Assembly (NCBI GenBank): GCA_016191465.1
Contig: JACPOP010000008.1
Location: 271,431 to 303,570, forward strand
Reading direction: 5' to 3'
Length of the DNA: 32,140 bases
From: Chloroflexota bacterium
GTDB lineage: Bacteria; Chloroflexota; UBA6077; CF-72
Every line of letters begins with the position of its first letter. Within the stretch, counting starts at the first letter, position 1. The position numbers and the translations under genes were made by a program. Positions 8,814 to 20,016 of the stretch are shown here, one piece after another. The notes under the pieces were generated by a model. That model made no database searches. It saw only the letters and a program-made list of their open reading frames with translations, and was not told the DNA's origin.

Positions 8814-8840
8814 GGCGCTGCCCGCGGAAACGCGTGAAAG

Positions 8841-9182
8841 ATGGCCAGCCCGGGGTCAGACCACGGGGAGCGGACTCCGCGACCCCTCAGCACGATCCAG
8901 TCGCTCGCCATTGCGTCCCAGTTTGGCGTCACCCTGGCGGTGGCCGTCGGAGTGGGGCTCCTGCTGGGCCAATGGCTGGATGCCCGCCTGGGCACTGGCA
9001 TTGTCTTCACGCTCATAGGTGCCCTCCTCGGGCTCGCCTCAGGTGTCATGGCCGCGCTGCGGATCTACCGCGCAAGCCTTCGGGTGAGCGGCTCCGGGGA
9101 AAAACCACGGACAACGGCGTCCGCGCGAGCTTTGGCCGACGAAGACCACTCAACACCTACGAACGAACCACCAACGAATTAG
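8841..9182 (+). CDS. atpZ: AtpZ/AtpI-like ATP synthase accessory membrane protein
   Basis: 113 residues from ATG 8841, with a GAAAG purine stretch just upstream. Two hydrophobic segments are visible: about residues 24-43 (ASQFGVTLAVAVGVGLLLGQ) and 51-72 (GIVFTLIGALLGLASGVMAAL). They are joined by the short loop WLDARLGTG, typical of the small AtpZ/AtpI family encoded at the head of atp operons. These proteins are proposed to help assemble the c-ring or handle Mg2+. A hydrophilic tail of ~35 residues follows. It is the first gene of the operon, 40 bp before atpB. AtpZ and AtpI are difficult to distinguish at this length; the two-helix form favours AtpZ. Confidence 0.82.
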   Translation: MASPGSDHGERTPRPLSTIQSLAIASQFGVTLAVAVGVGLLLGQWLDARLGTGIVFTLIGALLGLASGVMAALRIYRASLRVSGSGEKPRTTASARALADEDHSTPTNEPPTN

Positions 9183-9222
9183 CAGATTCGAATCCACTCA
9201 GGACGGGACGCACGAGCACCCT

Positions 9223-10547
<1,325 letters not shown>

Positions 10548-10614
10548 AGCGTCCCCGCGTTCGACAGATCGATAGAAACGGATCCGTCCAAACTCGGCCG
10601 AGGTAGGGGCGCAT

Positions 10615-10643
10615 CAGGCAGCGATGCGGTGCAACGCTGCCTG
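10615..10643. promoter_or_regulatory. Strong hairpin between atpE and atpF
   Basis: CAGGCAGCG (10615-10623) pairs perfectly with CGCTGCCTG (10635-10643) across an 11-nt loop, and one further T-A pair extends the stem. It lies in the 151-bp gap after atpE. No T-run follows, so it is not a classical terminator. An RNA stem here could stabilise the upstream mRNA or limit read-through, helping to raise c-subunit output over b; that role is inferred. Confidence 0.6.
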
Positions 10644-10698
10644 ACGCAACCCGCCGGCCACGTTCTTTCTCCCGCCGGAGGCACGAGAAGCAACACGT

Positions 10699-11211
10699 AT
10701 GGAAGCCATCGCTGGGACCCTCGGTCTCAACATAAACGGGTTCCTCTGGCATACCGCGAACTTTCTGGTTCTGCTGTTCCTGATGTGGCGGATCCTCTAC
10801 AAGCCCGTCGTCGGCATGCTGAACGAGCGCACCCGCCGTATCCAGGAGAGCCTTTCGCACGCCGAAAATGTGCGGCGGCAGACCGAAGAGGCCGAGGCCC
10901 AGCGCCAGGCGCTGATCGCCGAGACGCGCCGAGAAGGTGAGCTGATGCGACAGCGTGCCGACGAGCAGGCGAAGCACATCGTCGCCGAGGCTCAGGCGCG
11001 CGCCACGCACGAGGCCGAACGCATCCTCGCCCAGGCGCAGGCCAACATCGAGGCGACCCGCGTACAGATGGTCGCGGACGTCCGCCGTGAGGTGGCCGAC
11101 ATGGTTGTCACTGCCGTCGACCGGGTCACGCGCGGGGCGATAGACGCCGGCTCACAGCGGACGCTCATCCAGCAGTTCCTCGCGGATTCGACCGCCGAGC
11201 GCAAGAACTAG
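10699..11211 (+). CDS. atpF: ATP synthase subunit b
   Basis: 170 residues from ATG 10699. A single N-terminal membrane helix (about 10-30, GFLWHTANFLVLLFLMWRIL) carries the YKPVVGMLNERTRRIQ boundary motif of the family. It is followed by a long charged Ala/Glu/Arg-rich helix rich in heptad patterns (AEAQRQALIAETRREGEL and on), ending in a short C-terminal part. The protein forms the peripheral stalk that holds F1 still against the rotor. It is encoded once here, consistent with a homodimeric b2 stalk. Spacing to atpH is 18 bp. Confidence 0.95.
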   Translation: MEAIAGTLGLNINGFLWHTANFLVLLFLMWRILYKPVVGMLNERTRRIQESLSHAENVRRQTEEAEAQRQALIAETRREGELMRQRADEQAKHIVAEAQARATHEAERILAQAQANIEATRVQMVADVRREVADMVVTAVDRVTRGAIDAGSQRTLIQQFLADSTAERKN

Positions 11212-11229
11212 CGCGGAGCCAGCGACCCT

Positions 11230-11784
11230 GTGTCAACCACGATGATCACTAGCTCGGCCCGTCGCTACGCCGTCGCCGCGTTCGGCGTCGCGCAGGAGTC
11301 CGGCGAGCTGGACGCCTGGCAAGCCGCGCTCGACCGGGCTGCCTCGCTGCTCCAGGACCCAAGCGCACGATTGGCGTTCAGCAGCCCGGCCGTTAATCCC
11401 GAGTCCAAGCGCGCCGCACTGGACCAACTGGTCCCGGTGGCCCCCCGCACCGCCCGCAACTTCCTGCACATCCTCATCGAGCGCGACCGCTTCGCCACGA
11501 TCGCGACCATCGCTGAGGCTTTCCGCGAGCGTGTGAACACCGAGCGTGGCGTGATCGCGGCGGAGGTCACGACCGCGGTTCCGCTGGATGCCGAAAGCAC
11601 ACGGCTGATAGCCGAGCGATTGGGCAGATTCCTGGGGCACGATCCCGGGAAGTTGAACATCCGCCCGCGAGTGGACCCCGCGATCATCGGCGGCGTCATC
11701 GCCCGGGTGGGCGACACACTGATCGACGACAGCGTGCGGGGACGCCTGGAGCGCCTTCGGCGCGCGCTGGCATCCCCGCACTGA
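11230..11784 (+). CDS. atpH: ATP synthase subunit delta
   Basis: 184 residues from GTG 11230. The N-terminal helical domain begins ARRYAVAAFGVAQESGELDAW, the usual start of delta/OSCP. The C-terminal segment contains the family pattern IDPAIIGG-type (here VDPAIIGGVIARVGDTLIDDSVRGRLERL). Delta joins the b stalk to the top of the alpha3beta3 hexamer. Length is normal. The 210-bp gap to atpA contains no credible gene; codons upstream of the atpA start stay open in frame but do not resemble the family. Confidence 0.95.
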   Translation: MSTTMITSSARRYAVAAFGVAQESGELDAWQAALDRAASLLQDPSARLAFSSPAVNPESKRAALDQLVPVAPRTARNFLHILIERDRFATIATIAEAFRERVNTERGVIAAEVTTAVPLDAESTRLIAERLGRFLGHDPGKLNIRPRVDPAIIGGVIARVGDTLIDDSVRGRLERLRRALASPH

Positions 11785-11994
11785 CGCATCTGCCTCTGCC
11801 GCTATGCCTGGCACATGCCTACGAGATCCGGTGGCTTGCTGCTCGGTGCGGCCCAACCAGCAGCGTCACCTGCTGAGACATTTGAAACCCGTGGCGCGGG
11901 GTGCGCGCCCTGCCCGCCCGCGGTACGCACATCGGGCGAGGGCGCACTCCACCTACTGACTCCGGACCCGACCCACGAGAGGAACTGGAAAACG

Positions 11995-13506
<1,512 letters not shown>

Positions 13507-13509
13507 CCC

Positions 13510-14406
13510 GTGCCAAGCCTTCGCGATATCCGGCGGCGGATCAAGTCCGTCAAGAACACGGCGCAGCTTACGCGTGCCTTGCAGTTGGTGGCCGCCTCAC
13601 GTATGCGGCGGGCCCAGCAGCGCGTGCTCGCGGCGCGCCCGTATGCCGAGGCCATGCGTGAGCTCATCGGCGAGCTGGCCGGCCAGAGCCGCGCGGCCGG
13701 CGCGGATCTGCACCCACTCCTGGCACATCGGACCGTTGCCGGTGTGGGCGTGGTCCTCATCACGCCCGATCGCGGCCTGGCTGGGCCTTTGAACACCAAC
13801 ATTATCCGCCGCGGTACCGAGGTGATCATGCGCGAGGAGGGTCAGAGCCTCAACGTCCAGGTCGTCACCGCGGGCCGGAAGGGCCAGGATTTCCTGGCTC
13901 GACGGGGGCGGAAGCTGCTGGGTACGTTCACCGGGATCATCGATCGGGGCGCGTACGACGATGCAATCCCGATCGCTCGGCTGGTCATGGACAGTTACGC
14001 CAGCGGCGCCATCGACCGCTGCTTCCTGGTCTACCCCCGCTTCGTCTCTACCCTCGTCCAGCGGCCTGAAGTGGTGCAGCTGCTACCCGTGGAAGGGCCA
14101 GCAACTGCCGATGACGCGGCGAACACCGGCAAGGACCTGGAGTACATCTACGAGCCGAACCCCGGCGCAATCCTGGAGGCGCTGCTCCCACGGTACGTGG
14201 AAGTGCAGATCTACCAGGCGCTCCTGGAAACGGCGGCCTCCGAGCAAAGCGCCCGCATGGTGGCGATGCGCAACGCTACGGATAACGCCAAGGAGCTCGT
14301 GCAGACCTATACCCTGACCTACAACAAGATCCGTCAGGCCGGGATTACCCGTGAAGTGACCGAGATTGCCTCGGCCGCCGAAGCGATGGCGGCGTCCTCG
14401 CGCTAA
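13510..14406 (+). CDS. atpG: ATP synthase subunit gamma
   Basis: 298 residues from GTG 13510, 3 bp after atpA. The N-terminal coiled-coil strand begins LRDIRRRIKSVKNTAQLTRA with the family motif MVAASRMRRAQ-like (here LVAASRMRRAQQRV). The Rossmann-like middle domain includes VLITPDRGLAGPLNTNI. The C-terminal helix reads ASEQSARMVAMRNATDNAKE and ends in TYNKIRQAGITREVTEIASAAEA. These two helices form the rotating shaft. The middle domain carries a small Ala/Asp insert (about 195-205, GPATADDAANTG). Nothing else looks abnormal. Confidence 0.96.
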   Translation: MPSLRDIRRRIKSVKNTAQLTRALQLVAASRMRRAQQRVLAARPYAEAMRELIGELAGQSRAAGADLHPLLAHRTVAGVGVVLITPDRGLAGPLNTNIIRRGTEVIMREEGQSLNVQVVTAGRKGQDFLARRGRKLLGTFTGIIDRGAYDDAIPIARLVMDSYASGAIDRCFLVYPRFVSTLVQRPEVVQLLPVEGPATADDAANTGKDLEYIYEPNPGAILEALLPRYVEVQIYQALLETAASEQSARMVAMRNATDNAKELVQTYTLTYNKIRQAGITREVTEIASAAEAMAASSR

Positions 14407-14481
14407 CCGCACTCGACCAAGCTCCGGCGGGAAATGGACCCGCCGCCACCCCTGGGCAGCACGTGTTCGTCTGCCCCATGA

Positions 14482-15795
<1,314 letters not shown>

Positions 15796-15796
15796 C

Positions 15797-16258
15797 GTGG
15801 CCAAGCTGCGCGTCCAGATCGTTACCGCTGAGCGAGAGGTGCTCACCGAGGACGACGTGGACATGGTCGTCGCACCGGGATCCGAGGGCGTGGTGGGCAT
15901 CCTGCCGCGCCACGCCCCGCTGCTCACCACCCTCAACCCGGGCGTCATCCGGATCAAAAAGGGTGGGGTGGAGTCCTCGATGGCCGTTGGAGGCGGGTTC
16001 CTCCAGGTTGCGAACGACCGCATCCGGATCCTTGCCGACACCGCGGAGCGTGAGGACGAAGTGGACGAGGCGCGTGCCGACGCCGCTCGCCAGCGCGCCC
16101 AGGCGGCACTCCAGGATGCGCTGAAGAGCGGTCAGCACACCCAGGCGGAAGCTGCCCGGACGGCGTTGCGCCGTTCACTCGTCCGCATCCAGGTCGCGCA
16201 GCGCCGCTCCGGGCGGCGGAGCGCGCCGACACAGAGCAGCACCGCCAACACCCTGTAG
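15797..16258 (+). CDS. atpC: ATP synthase subunit epsilon
   Basis: 153 residues from GTG 15797, one base after the atpD stop. The N-terminal beta-sandwich starts [25 protein letters not shown] and contains the family segment [23 protein letters not shown]. The C-terminal helical hairpin (about 88-130, [20 protein letters not shown]) follows, with a basic, low-complexity tail. Epsilon connects gamma to the c-ring and can inhibit ATP hydrolysis. It is the last gene of the operon, followed by a hairpin terminator. Confidence 0.93.
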   Translation: MAKLRVQIVTAEREVLTEDDVDMVVAPGSEGVVGILPRHAPLLTTLNPGVIRIKKGGVESSMAVGGGFLQVANDRIRILADTAEREDEVDEARADAARQRAQAALQDALKSGQHTQAEAARTALRRSLVRIQVAQRRSGRRSAPTQSSTANTL

Positions 16259-16280
16259 ACCGCGTCATCCCCCTCCGCTC

Positions 16281-16326
16281 ACCAGAACTGGAGGTAGGCC
16301 TGGCCCACCTCCCCTCTTCTGGTTTG
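16281..16326 (+). terminator. Terminator-like hairpin after atpC
   Basis: ACCAGAA (16281-16287) pairs with TTCTGGT (16317-16323), and inside it GGAGGT (16290-16295) pairs with ACCTCC (16307-16312). The stem is followed by TT and GATT. The T-run is short, but the position, 22 bp after the atpC stop and before mreB, supports a transcription end for the atp operon. Confidence 0.6.
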
Positions 16327-16400
16327 ATTCCCCACCGAGATGCCCCCCGCGCGGACGACGGACACGCATTCGGTACTATGCCGCGGGTACCCCTGAATTC

Positions 16401-17405
16401 GTGTTCTCCAAGTACATCGGCATCGATCTCGGCACCGCGAACGTCCTCGTCTACGTCAAGGGCCGCGGCATTGTCCTCAACGAGCCTTCGGTGGTGGCCT
16501 ATTCGGCCGCCGACAACCGGGTGGTTGCGGTCGGCACGAAGGCGCGCCAGATGCTTGGGCGCACGCCTGGCCGCATCACCGTCACGCGGCCGATGCGGGA
16601 TGGCGTCATCGCCGATTACCTCATCACCGAGGCGATGCTGCGGTACTTCATCCACCAGGTGGCCGGCCGCATGTCGCTGTTCCGTCCAGTCGTCATGGTG
16701 TGCATCCCCGCCGGCGTCACTAACGTTGAGAGCCGCGCCGTGCTGGATGCCACCCTCCAGGCCGGGGCAAAAGAAGCACACCTGATCCCTGAGCCGCTGG
16801 CCGCGGCAATCGGCGCCAACATCCCCATCTCCGGCGCCACCGGCAACATGGTGGTCGATATCGGCGGCGGCACCTGTGAGGCTGCCGTCATCTCGTTGAA
16901 CGACATCGTCGTCTCGTCATCTATCCGCATCGGCGGCAACAGGATTGACGAGATGATCGCCACCTACGTCCGCCGCCGCTACAACCTCATCATCGGCGAG
17001 CGGACGGCCGAGGAGATCAAGGTCGCCATCGGCTCGGCGATGCCGCTGGAGCGCGAGCTCGAGGTGGAGATCCGCGGCCGCGACACCATCGACGGACTGC
17101 CCAAGACGCGCACGATTACGTCAAGCGAGGTCACCGACGCGGTGGCCGAAGCACTCACGAGCATCGTCACGAACGTCAAAGCGGTGCTGGAGCAGACCCC
17201 ACCCGAGCTTGCCGCGGACATCGCCGATAAAGGCATGATCATGACCGGCGGCGGCGCGCTGCTGCGCAACCTGGACCGACTCCTGGCGATCGAGACCGGC
17301 GTGCCAGCCTACGTCGCCGACGACCCGCTCAGTTGTGTGGCCATCGGCGCCGGGCGGGCCCTCGAACACTTTGAGATTTTCCGAGACTCACTGACGCCGG
17401 TCTGA
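16401..17405 (+). CDS. mreB: Rod-shape-determining protein MreB
   Basis: 334 residues from GTG 16401. Actin-fold landmarks appear in order: phosphate-1 loop [20 protein letters not shown], then [17 protein letters not shown], the connect segment [17 protein letters not shown], the [13 protein letters not shown] region, phosphate-2 loop [47 protein letters not shown], and the adenosine motif [12 protein letters not shown]. MreB filaments on the inner membrane face direct lateral wall synthesis in rod-shaped cells. mreC and mreD are not next to it, so it may be a lone mreB/mbl-type copy. A TACTAT at 16374-16379 could be its -10 element, but no matching -35 is seen. Confidence 0.95.
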   Translation: MFSKYIGIDLGTANVLVYVKGRGIVLNEPSVVAYSAADNRVVAVGTKARQMLGRTPGRITVTRPMRDGVIADYLITEAMLRYFIHQVAGRMSLFRPVVMVCIPAGVTNVESRAVLDATLQAGAKEAHLIPEPLAAAIGANIPISGATGNMVVDIGGGTCEAAVISLNDIVVSSSIRIGGNRIDEMIATYVRRRYNLIIGERTAEEIKVAIGSAMPLERELEVEIRGRDTIDGLPKTRTITSSEVTDAVAEALTSIVTNVKAVLEQTPPELAADIADKGMIMTGGGALLRNLDRLLAIETGVPAYVADDPLSCVAIGAGRALEHFEIFRDSLTPV

Positions 17406-17523
17406 GTCGCGCGGGCGCGTACACCCCAGGGCGCTCTACAACACCACTGGGAGATCCTTGCCCGCGCCGACAACCCCGCCGTCCTCGACCTCATCCGTGC
17501 GCAATCGCGGCGTGGGGGTTCGG

Positions 17524-17736
17524 TCAGGCCACGACCTCCACGTACTCCACGCGGCTGGCCGCCCGCGGGATCTCCAGCCCATCTTCCCGTAGCCCGTCCA
17601 GGTGGAATGCGATGGCGTCCCGAATCTCGTGCTCTGCATCAGCCAGGGTATCGCCCGTCGCGATGCAGCCCGGCAGGTCGGGCACGTACGCCGAATAGTT
17701 GTCACCCGCTTGCTCGATAACCACCGCGTATCGCAC
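17524..17736 (-). CDS. hicB: HicB-like antitoxin
   Basis: 70 residues, second gene of a - strand pair. The sequence MRYAVVIEQAGDNYSAYVPDLPGCIATGDTLADAEHEIRDAI is the typical partial RNase H-like fold of HicB, with the conserved Y.AYVPDLPGC segment. The short C-terminus lacks an obvious DNA-binding helix-turn-helix or ribbon extension, as in the short HicB class. HicB binds and blocks HicA. It begins 4 bp after the hicA stop. It converges with mreB, with a 118-bp gap that shows no clear terminator. Confidence 0.9.
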   Translation of the reverse strand: MRYAVVIEQAGDNYSAYVPDLPGCIATGDTLADAEHEIRDAIAFHLDGLREDGLEIPRAASRVEYVEVVA

Positions 17737-17740
17737 GCGC

Positions 17741-17929
17741 CTACCTCCTCAGCCCGGCCTGCTTCAGAACGCTGTTGAGCGTCCCGGGCGCAATGTCATC
17801 GCTCGGCCTCCCCGCTGCGGTCACGCGTCCCGGCTTCACCGGGTGCTTGAGCTGACGGTGACTCCCTCGCATCGCGATTTGACGCCACCCATCACCTTCC
17901 AGCAGTTGCAGGACCTCGCGGATTTTCAC
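17741..17929 (-). CDS. hicA: HicA-like mRNA interferase toxin
   Basis: 62 residues from GTG 17929. The small double-stranded RNA-binding-like fold is recognisable: MKIREVLQLLEGDGWRQIAMRGSHRQLKHP with the catalytic histidine in GSHRQ (His24), then VTAAGRPSDDIAPGTLNSVLKQAGL. HicA cleaves mRNA and slows growth when free of HicB. It is transcribed first, then hicB, the common order for this family. A TATAGA (reverse strand, about 17937-17942) lies just upstream and might serve as a -10, but is too close to judge. Confidence 0.9.
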   Translation of the reverse strand: MKIREVLQLLEGDGWRQIAMRGSHRQLKHPVKPGRVTAAGRPSDDIAPGTLNSVLKQAGLRR

Positions 17930-18026
17930 TTATCGAGTCTATACCTGCCTGCAACGCGAAACGCGCCCCTCTCCACCGAGTGAGTCGAACAGGAGTGCTG
18001 CCGTGACGTGCAGACTCTCGACCACA

Positions 18027-18046
18027 GATCCTTCGGCCGCGGCCTC
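18027..18046. repeat. 20-bp copy of the dispersed repeat core
   Basis: GATCCTTCGGCCGCGGCCTC is identical to 1477-1496 inside the inverted heptad array. The flanks are only loosely similar (AGGACCACACC against CGGAGGACACC). It sits in the 133-bp gap between hicA and the 3' end of ubiE, with no heptad arms, so it is an isolated or decayed copy. Confidence 0.7.
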
Positions 18047-18062
18047 AGGACCACACCACGGG

Positions 18063-18788
18063 TCAACCCTTCGTCCCGCTGGTGATCGCCACGCTCCCGA
18101 GCCCAACCCGCTGCACGCGCACGTCCTGCACCCCGGCGTCGCGGAGGAGGTCCGCCAGGCGTTCCGGTTGAAGGAACGCCGCCGCGGACTCCGGAAGGTA
18201 GGTGTACGCCTCCGACTCGCCCGCCACCAGCCGGCCCAGCAGCGGGACGATTCCCCGGAAGTACAGACGGAAGAGCGGCCGCAAAATTCCGCCGGGGCCG
18301 GGCGTAATCTCCAGGACGACCAGCCGGCCGCCGCGGCGGAGCACGCGCACCTGCTCGCGCAGTCCTGCGTGGACGTCGACGAGGTTTCGCACAAGGTAGG
18401 CGCTGACGACGGCGTCGAACGTCTCGGCAGGGAAGGGCAGCCGGAGCGCGTCCGCCGCACCGAGGTGAACCGCGCCCGCCACGCTGGGCGATCCCGCGCG
18501 GAGCATCGGCTCCGCAAAGTCAACACCCACCACGGATGCCCCCACACTCATCCTTTCGCGCAGCGTCAACGCGACCTGACCAGTGCCGGTGCCGACATCG
18601 AGTACCCGTCGGGCGCCCTCAACCGATGCTTCATCGGCCACGATCCCTCGCCAGCCGCGGTCCATGCCAAGCGACATCAGTGCGTTCATCAGGTCATAGC
18701 GATGCGCGATGCGCCCGAACATCCGGGCCACGTAGCGCGGCTTGTCCTCGGCACTCGGCAGCACACCCATGGCAGCCATTGCGAGCAT
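18063..18788 (-). CDS. ubiE: Demethylmenaquinone/ubiquinone methyltransferase (UbiE/MenG)
   Basis: 241 residues from ATG 18788 (ATGs at 18779 and 18770 are alternatives; the frame is open further upstream but unlike the family). The start region KPRYVARMFGRIAHRYDLMNALMSLGMDRGWR is the UbiE signature. The SAM-binding motif I is VLDVGTGTGQVAL at about 62-74. Motifs later in the chain are VVGVDFAEPML, ADALRLPFPAETFDAVVSAYLVRNLVD and the YTYLPESAAAFLQPERLADLL C-terminal signature. The enzyme methylates the quinone ring in the last step of menaquinone (or ubiquinone) synthesis. Menaquinone is likelier here, and would serve the complex I encoded downstream. Confidence 0.92.
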   Translation of the reverse strand: MLAMAAMGVLPSAEDKPRYVARMFGRIAHRYDLMNALMSLGMDRGWRGIVADEASVEGARRVLDVGTGTGQVALTLRERMSVGASVVGVDFAEPMLRAGSPSVAGAVHLGAADALRLPFPAETFDAVVSAYLVRNLVDVHAGLREQVRVLRRGGRLVVLEITPGPGGILRPLFRLYFRGIVPLLGRLVAGESEAYTYLPESAAAFLQPERLADLLRDAGVQDVRVQRVGLGSVAITSGTKG

Positions 18789-19056
18789 CGTACGGGTCCC
18801 AAGCTCGGCACGGGCCTGCCGAGTGCATAGCACCAGCCCCAACCCCGTTGTGTGCCGCCCCGTTCGAACCCTCAGTCGGGGCCGCACCGAGACGCCCAGG
18901 TACATTGGCGTCGGCTGGTGGGTGCAGAGCTGGGCGGCGGCGAGTTCCCTGCCGGGAGAGCGAGCCTGGCCGCGAGGGCGTCCCGCCCCCACCGGCCGCT
19001 GGGGGTGCGGCTATTGGCCGGGCTGCTGGGGCCCAGCATCCAGGGGCGAGCGGCGC

Positions 19057-19249
19057 AACGGCACGACCACCGAGAGCAGCACGCCGGTGCAGGTGAGCGG
19101 CCTGAGCGGCGTGACGGCCATCGCGGGTGGGGAGTATCACGGCCTGGCACGGCGGTAACGTCCGTTCCTGCCACGCCCGTGCCCACCAGCACGGCCACGC
19201 CCACCGCCACGCGCACGCCCACGGCCACCCAGCACGCCCACCGCTACAG
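19057..19249 (+). pseudogene. Remnant of an RCC1-repeat protein with Thr/Pro linker
   Basis: The frame ending at 19158 reads NGTTTESSTPVQVSGLSGVTAIAGG then EYHGLARR and a stop. This is one clear RCC1/BLIP-II-type propeller repeat. Directly after, in another frame, VPATPVPTSTATPTATRTPT gives a Thr/Pro linker common in secreted or surface proteins. Upstream of the repeat the frame degrades into non-homologous text. It is thus the decayed end of a surface protein gene, about 190 bp long. Confidence 0.55.
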
Positions 19250-19594
19250 CGGCAGATAGAGAATCAGCCTCTCCCATTCCGCGTTAGTGCTGGCGTTTAC
19301 CAGAAGTAGCAGATCGTCGATGACGGGACCTAGCGGGGCTCCCTGCGGAATCACGAAGACGCCGGGCATAGAATCGCCAACCTTCACACGGTCGTAGGCG
19401 TACCCCACCAGCGTGGAGACATCGCTGGTGAGCACGATCCGCCCCTCGCGCGCTGCCCACTCAAGCAACGCCCGATCGTCTCTGCCGGTCAGGCTGACGT
19501 CCTGGACGCGCACCATATCCACAGCAGGTTGACGGCGGAGAAGCGCACGGATGATCTCGCCATGGACGCTCTCATCCACCAGGTACCGCAACAC
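19244..19594 (-). CDS. DUF5615 PIN-like protein (putative toxin)
   Basis: 116 residues from GTG 19594. The sequence LRYLVDESVHGEIIRALLRR, then VQDVSLTGRDDRALLEWAAREGRIVLTSDVSTLV, matches the DUF5615 (Mut7-C-like, PIN-like) family, with acidic residues at the three positions expected of a PIN-type nuclease (Asp7, the DD of TGRDD, and the Asp of LTSD). The gene lies 21 bp after a DUF433 gene, the usual partner. Together they are widely regarded as a type II toxin-antitoxin pair, though direct functional evidence for the family is thin. Confidence 0.85.
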   Translation of the reverse strand: MLRYLVDESVHGEIIRALLRRQPAVDMVRVQDVSLTGRDDRALLEWAAREGRIVLTSDVSTLVGYAYDRVKVGDSMPGVFVIPQGAPLGPVIDDLLLLVNASTNAEWERLILYLPL

Positions 19595-19615
19595 CGCGGC
19601 TGAGTGATGCGGCGT

Positions 19616-19972
19616 TTAGCGGTGCCGCTGCCGGGCGAGGAGGCGTTCTCGAATGACGCTGCTGTTTCTGTTCGCCTGAACGCGATTCCTCAATGCACCG
19701 GCGTGCACCTTCCGCTCGGCGAGATAGCCGTCCACCTCATCCTGGTGACGCAGGTAGTACGTCAGTACGGCGTACACATCGGCGAGATCGAGTGTCTGGT
19801 AGCTCAGGACGATCTCCTCCGCCGCCTTGCCGGCCTGGAACGCGCTCACAACCACATCCAGCGGTACGCGTGTGCCCTCCACGAGCACCGCTCCGTCAGT
19901 TGTCTGCACGAGTGGGACGCGCTCGCGTACCTCAGGCTCGATCATGAGAGTCACGTCACGCTTCTGCATCAT
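19616..19972 (-). CDS. DUF433 protein (putative antitoxin)
   Basis: 118 residues from ATG 19972 (a second ATG follows at 19969). The core LVQTTDGAVLVEGTRVPLDVVVSAFQAGKAAEEIV then YQTLDLADVYAVLTYYLRHQDEVDGYL is the DUF433 winged-helix-like domain. Some 25 residues precede it and ~25 basic residues follow. It is the first gene of the pair with the DUF5615 protein. The start is only 35 bp from the right-hand target duplication of the ISKra4-like element, so its promoter region may have been altered or supplied by the insertion. Confidence 0.85.
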   Translation of the reverse strand: MMQKRDVTLMIEPEVRERVPLVQTTDGAVLVEGTRVPLDVVVSAFQAGKAAEEIVLSYQTLDLADVYAVLTYYLRHQDEVDGYLAERKVHAGALRNRVQANRNSSVIRERLLARQRHR

Positions 19973-20007
19973 CGTAGCGCCCTGCGGGCGTGCAGAACCA
20001 TCCCGCT

Positions 20008-20016
20008 CCCTCGGCC
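20008..20016. repeat. Target site duplication, left copy (CCCTCGGCC)
   Basis: The 9 bases CCCTCGGCC directly left of the IS at 20017 are repeated exactly at 21732-21740, directly right of it. Nine bp is the duplication length associated with the ISKra4 subgroup. Confidence 0.85.

Noticed and set aside
11905-11930. GGGTGCGCG in the atpH-atpA gap resembles the MITE/IS terminus
   Set aside because: The match stops after nine bases; the GGCAGAGTTTT part is absent. Likely chance in GC-rich DNA.
11815-11994. Possible 60-codon N-terminal extension of atpA
   Set aside because: The frame is open, but the residues do not resemble AtpA, and a good ribosome binding site precedes ATG 11995.
17430-17523. 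A + strand frame reading HHWEILARADNPAVLDLIRAQSRRGG in the mreB-hicB gap
   Set aside because: The text looks protein-like but is too short (about 30 codons), has no start, and matches no family I recognise. It could be a gene scrap; not listed as a feature.
17921-17932. TTTCACTTAT at the hicA start resembles the end of the ISAs1-like element (TTTCACTTATGC)
   Set aside because: Ten bases only, partly inside the hicA start codon region, with no CAGGGT terminus and no second end nearby. Chance match.
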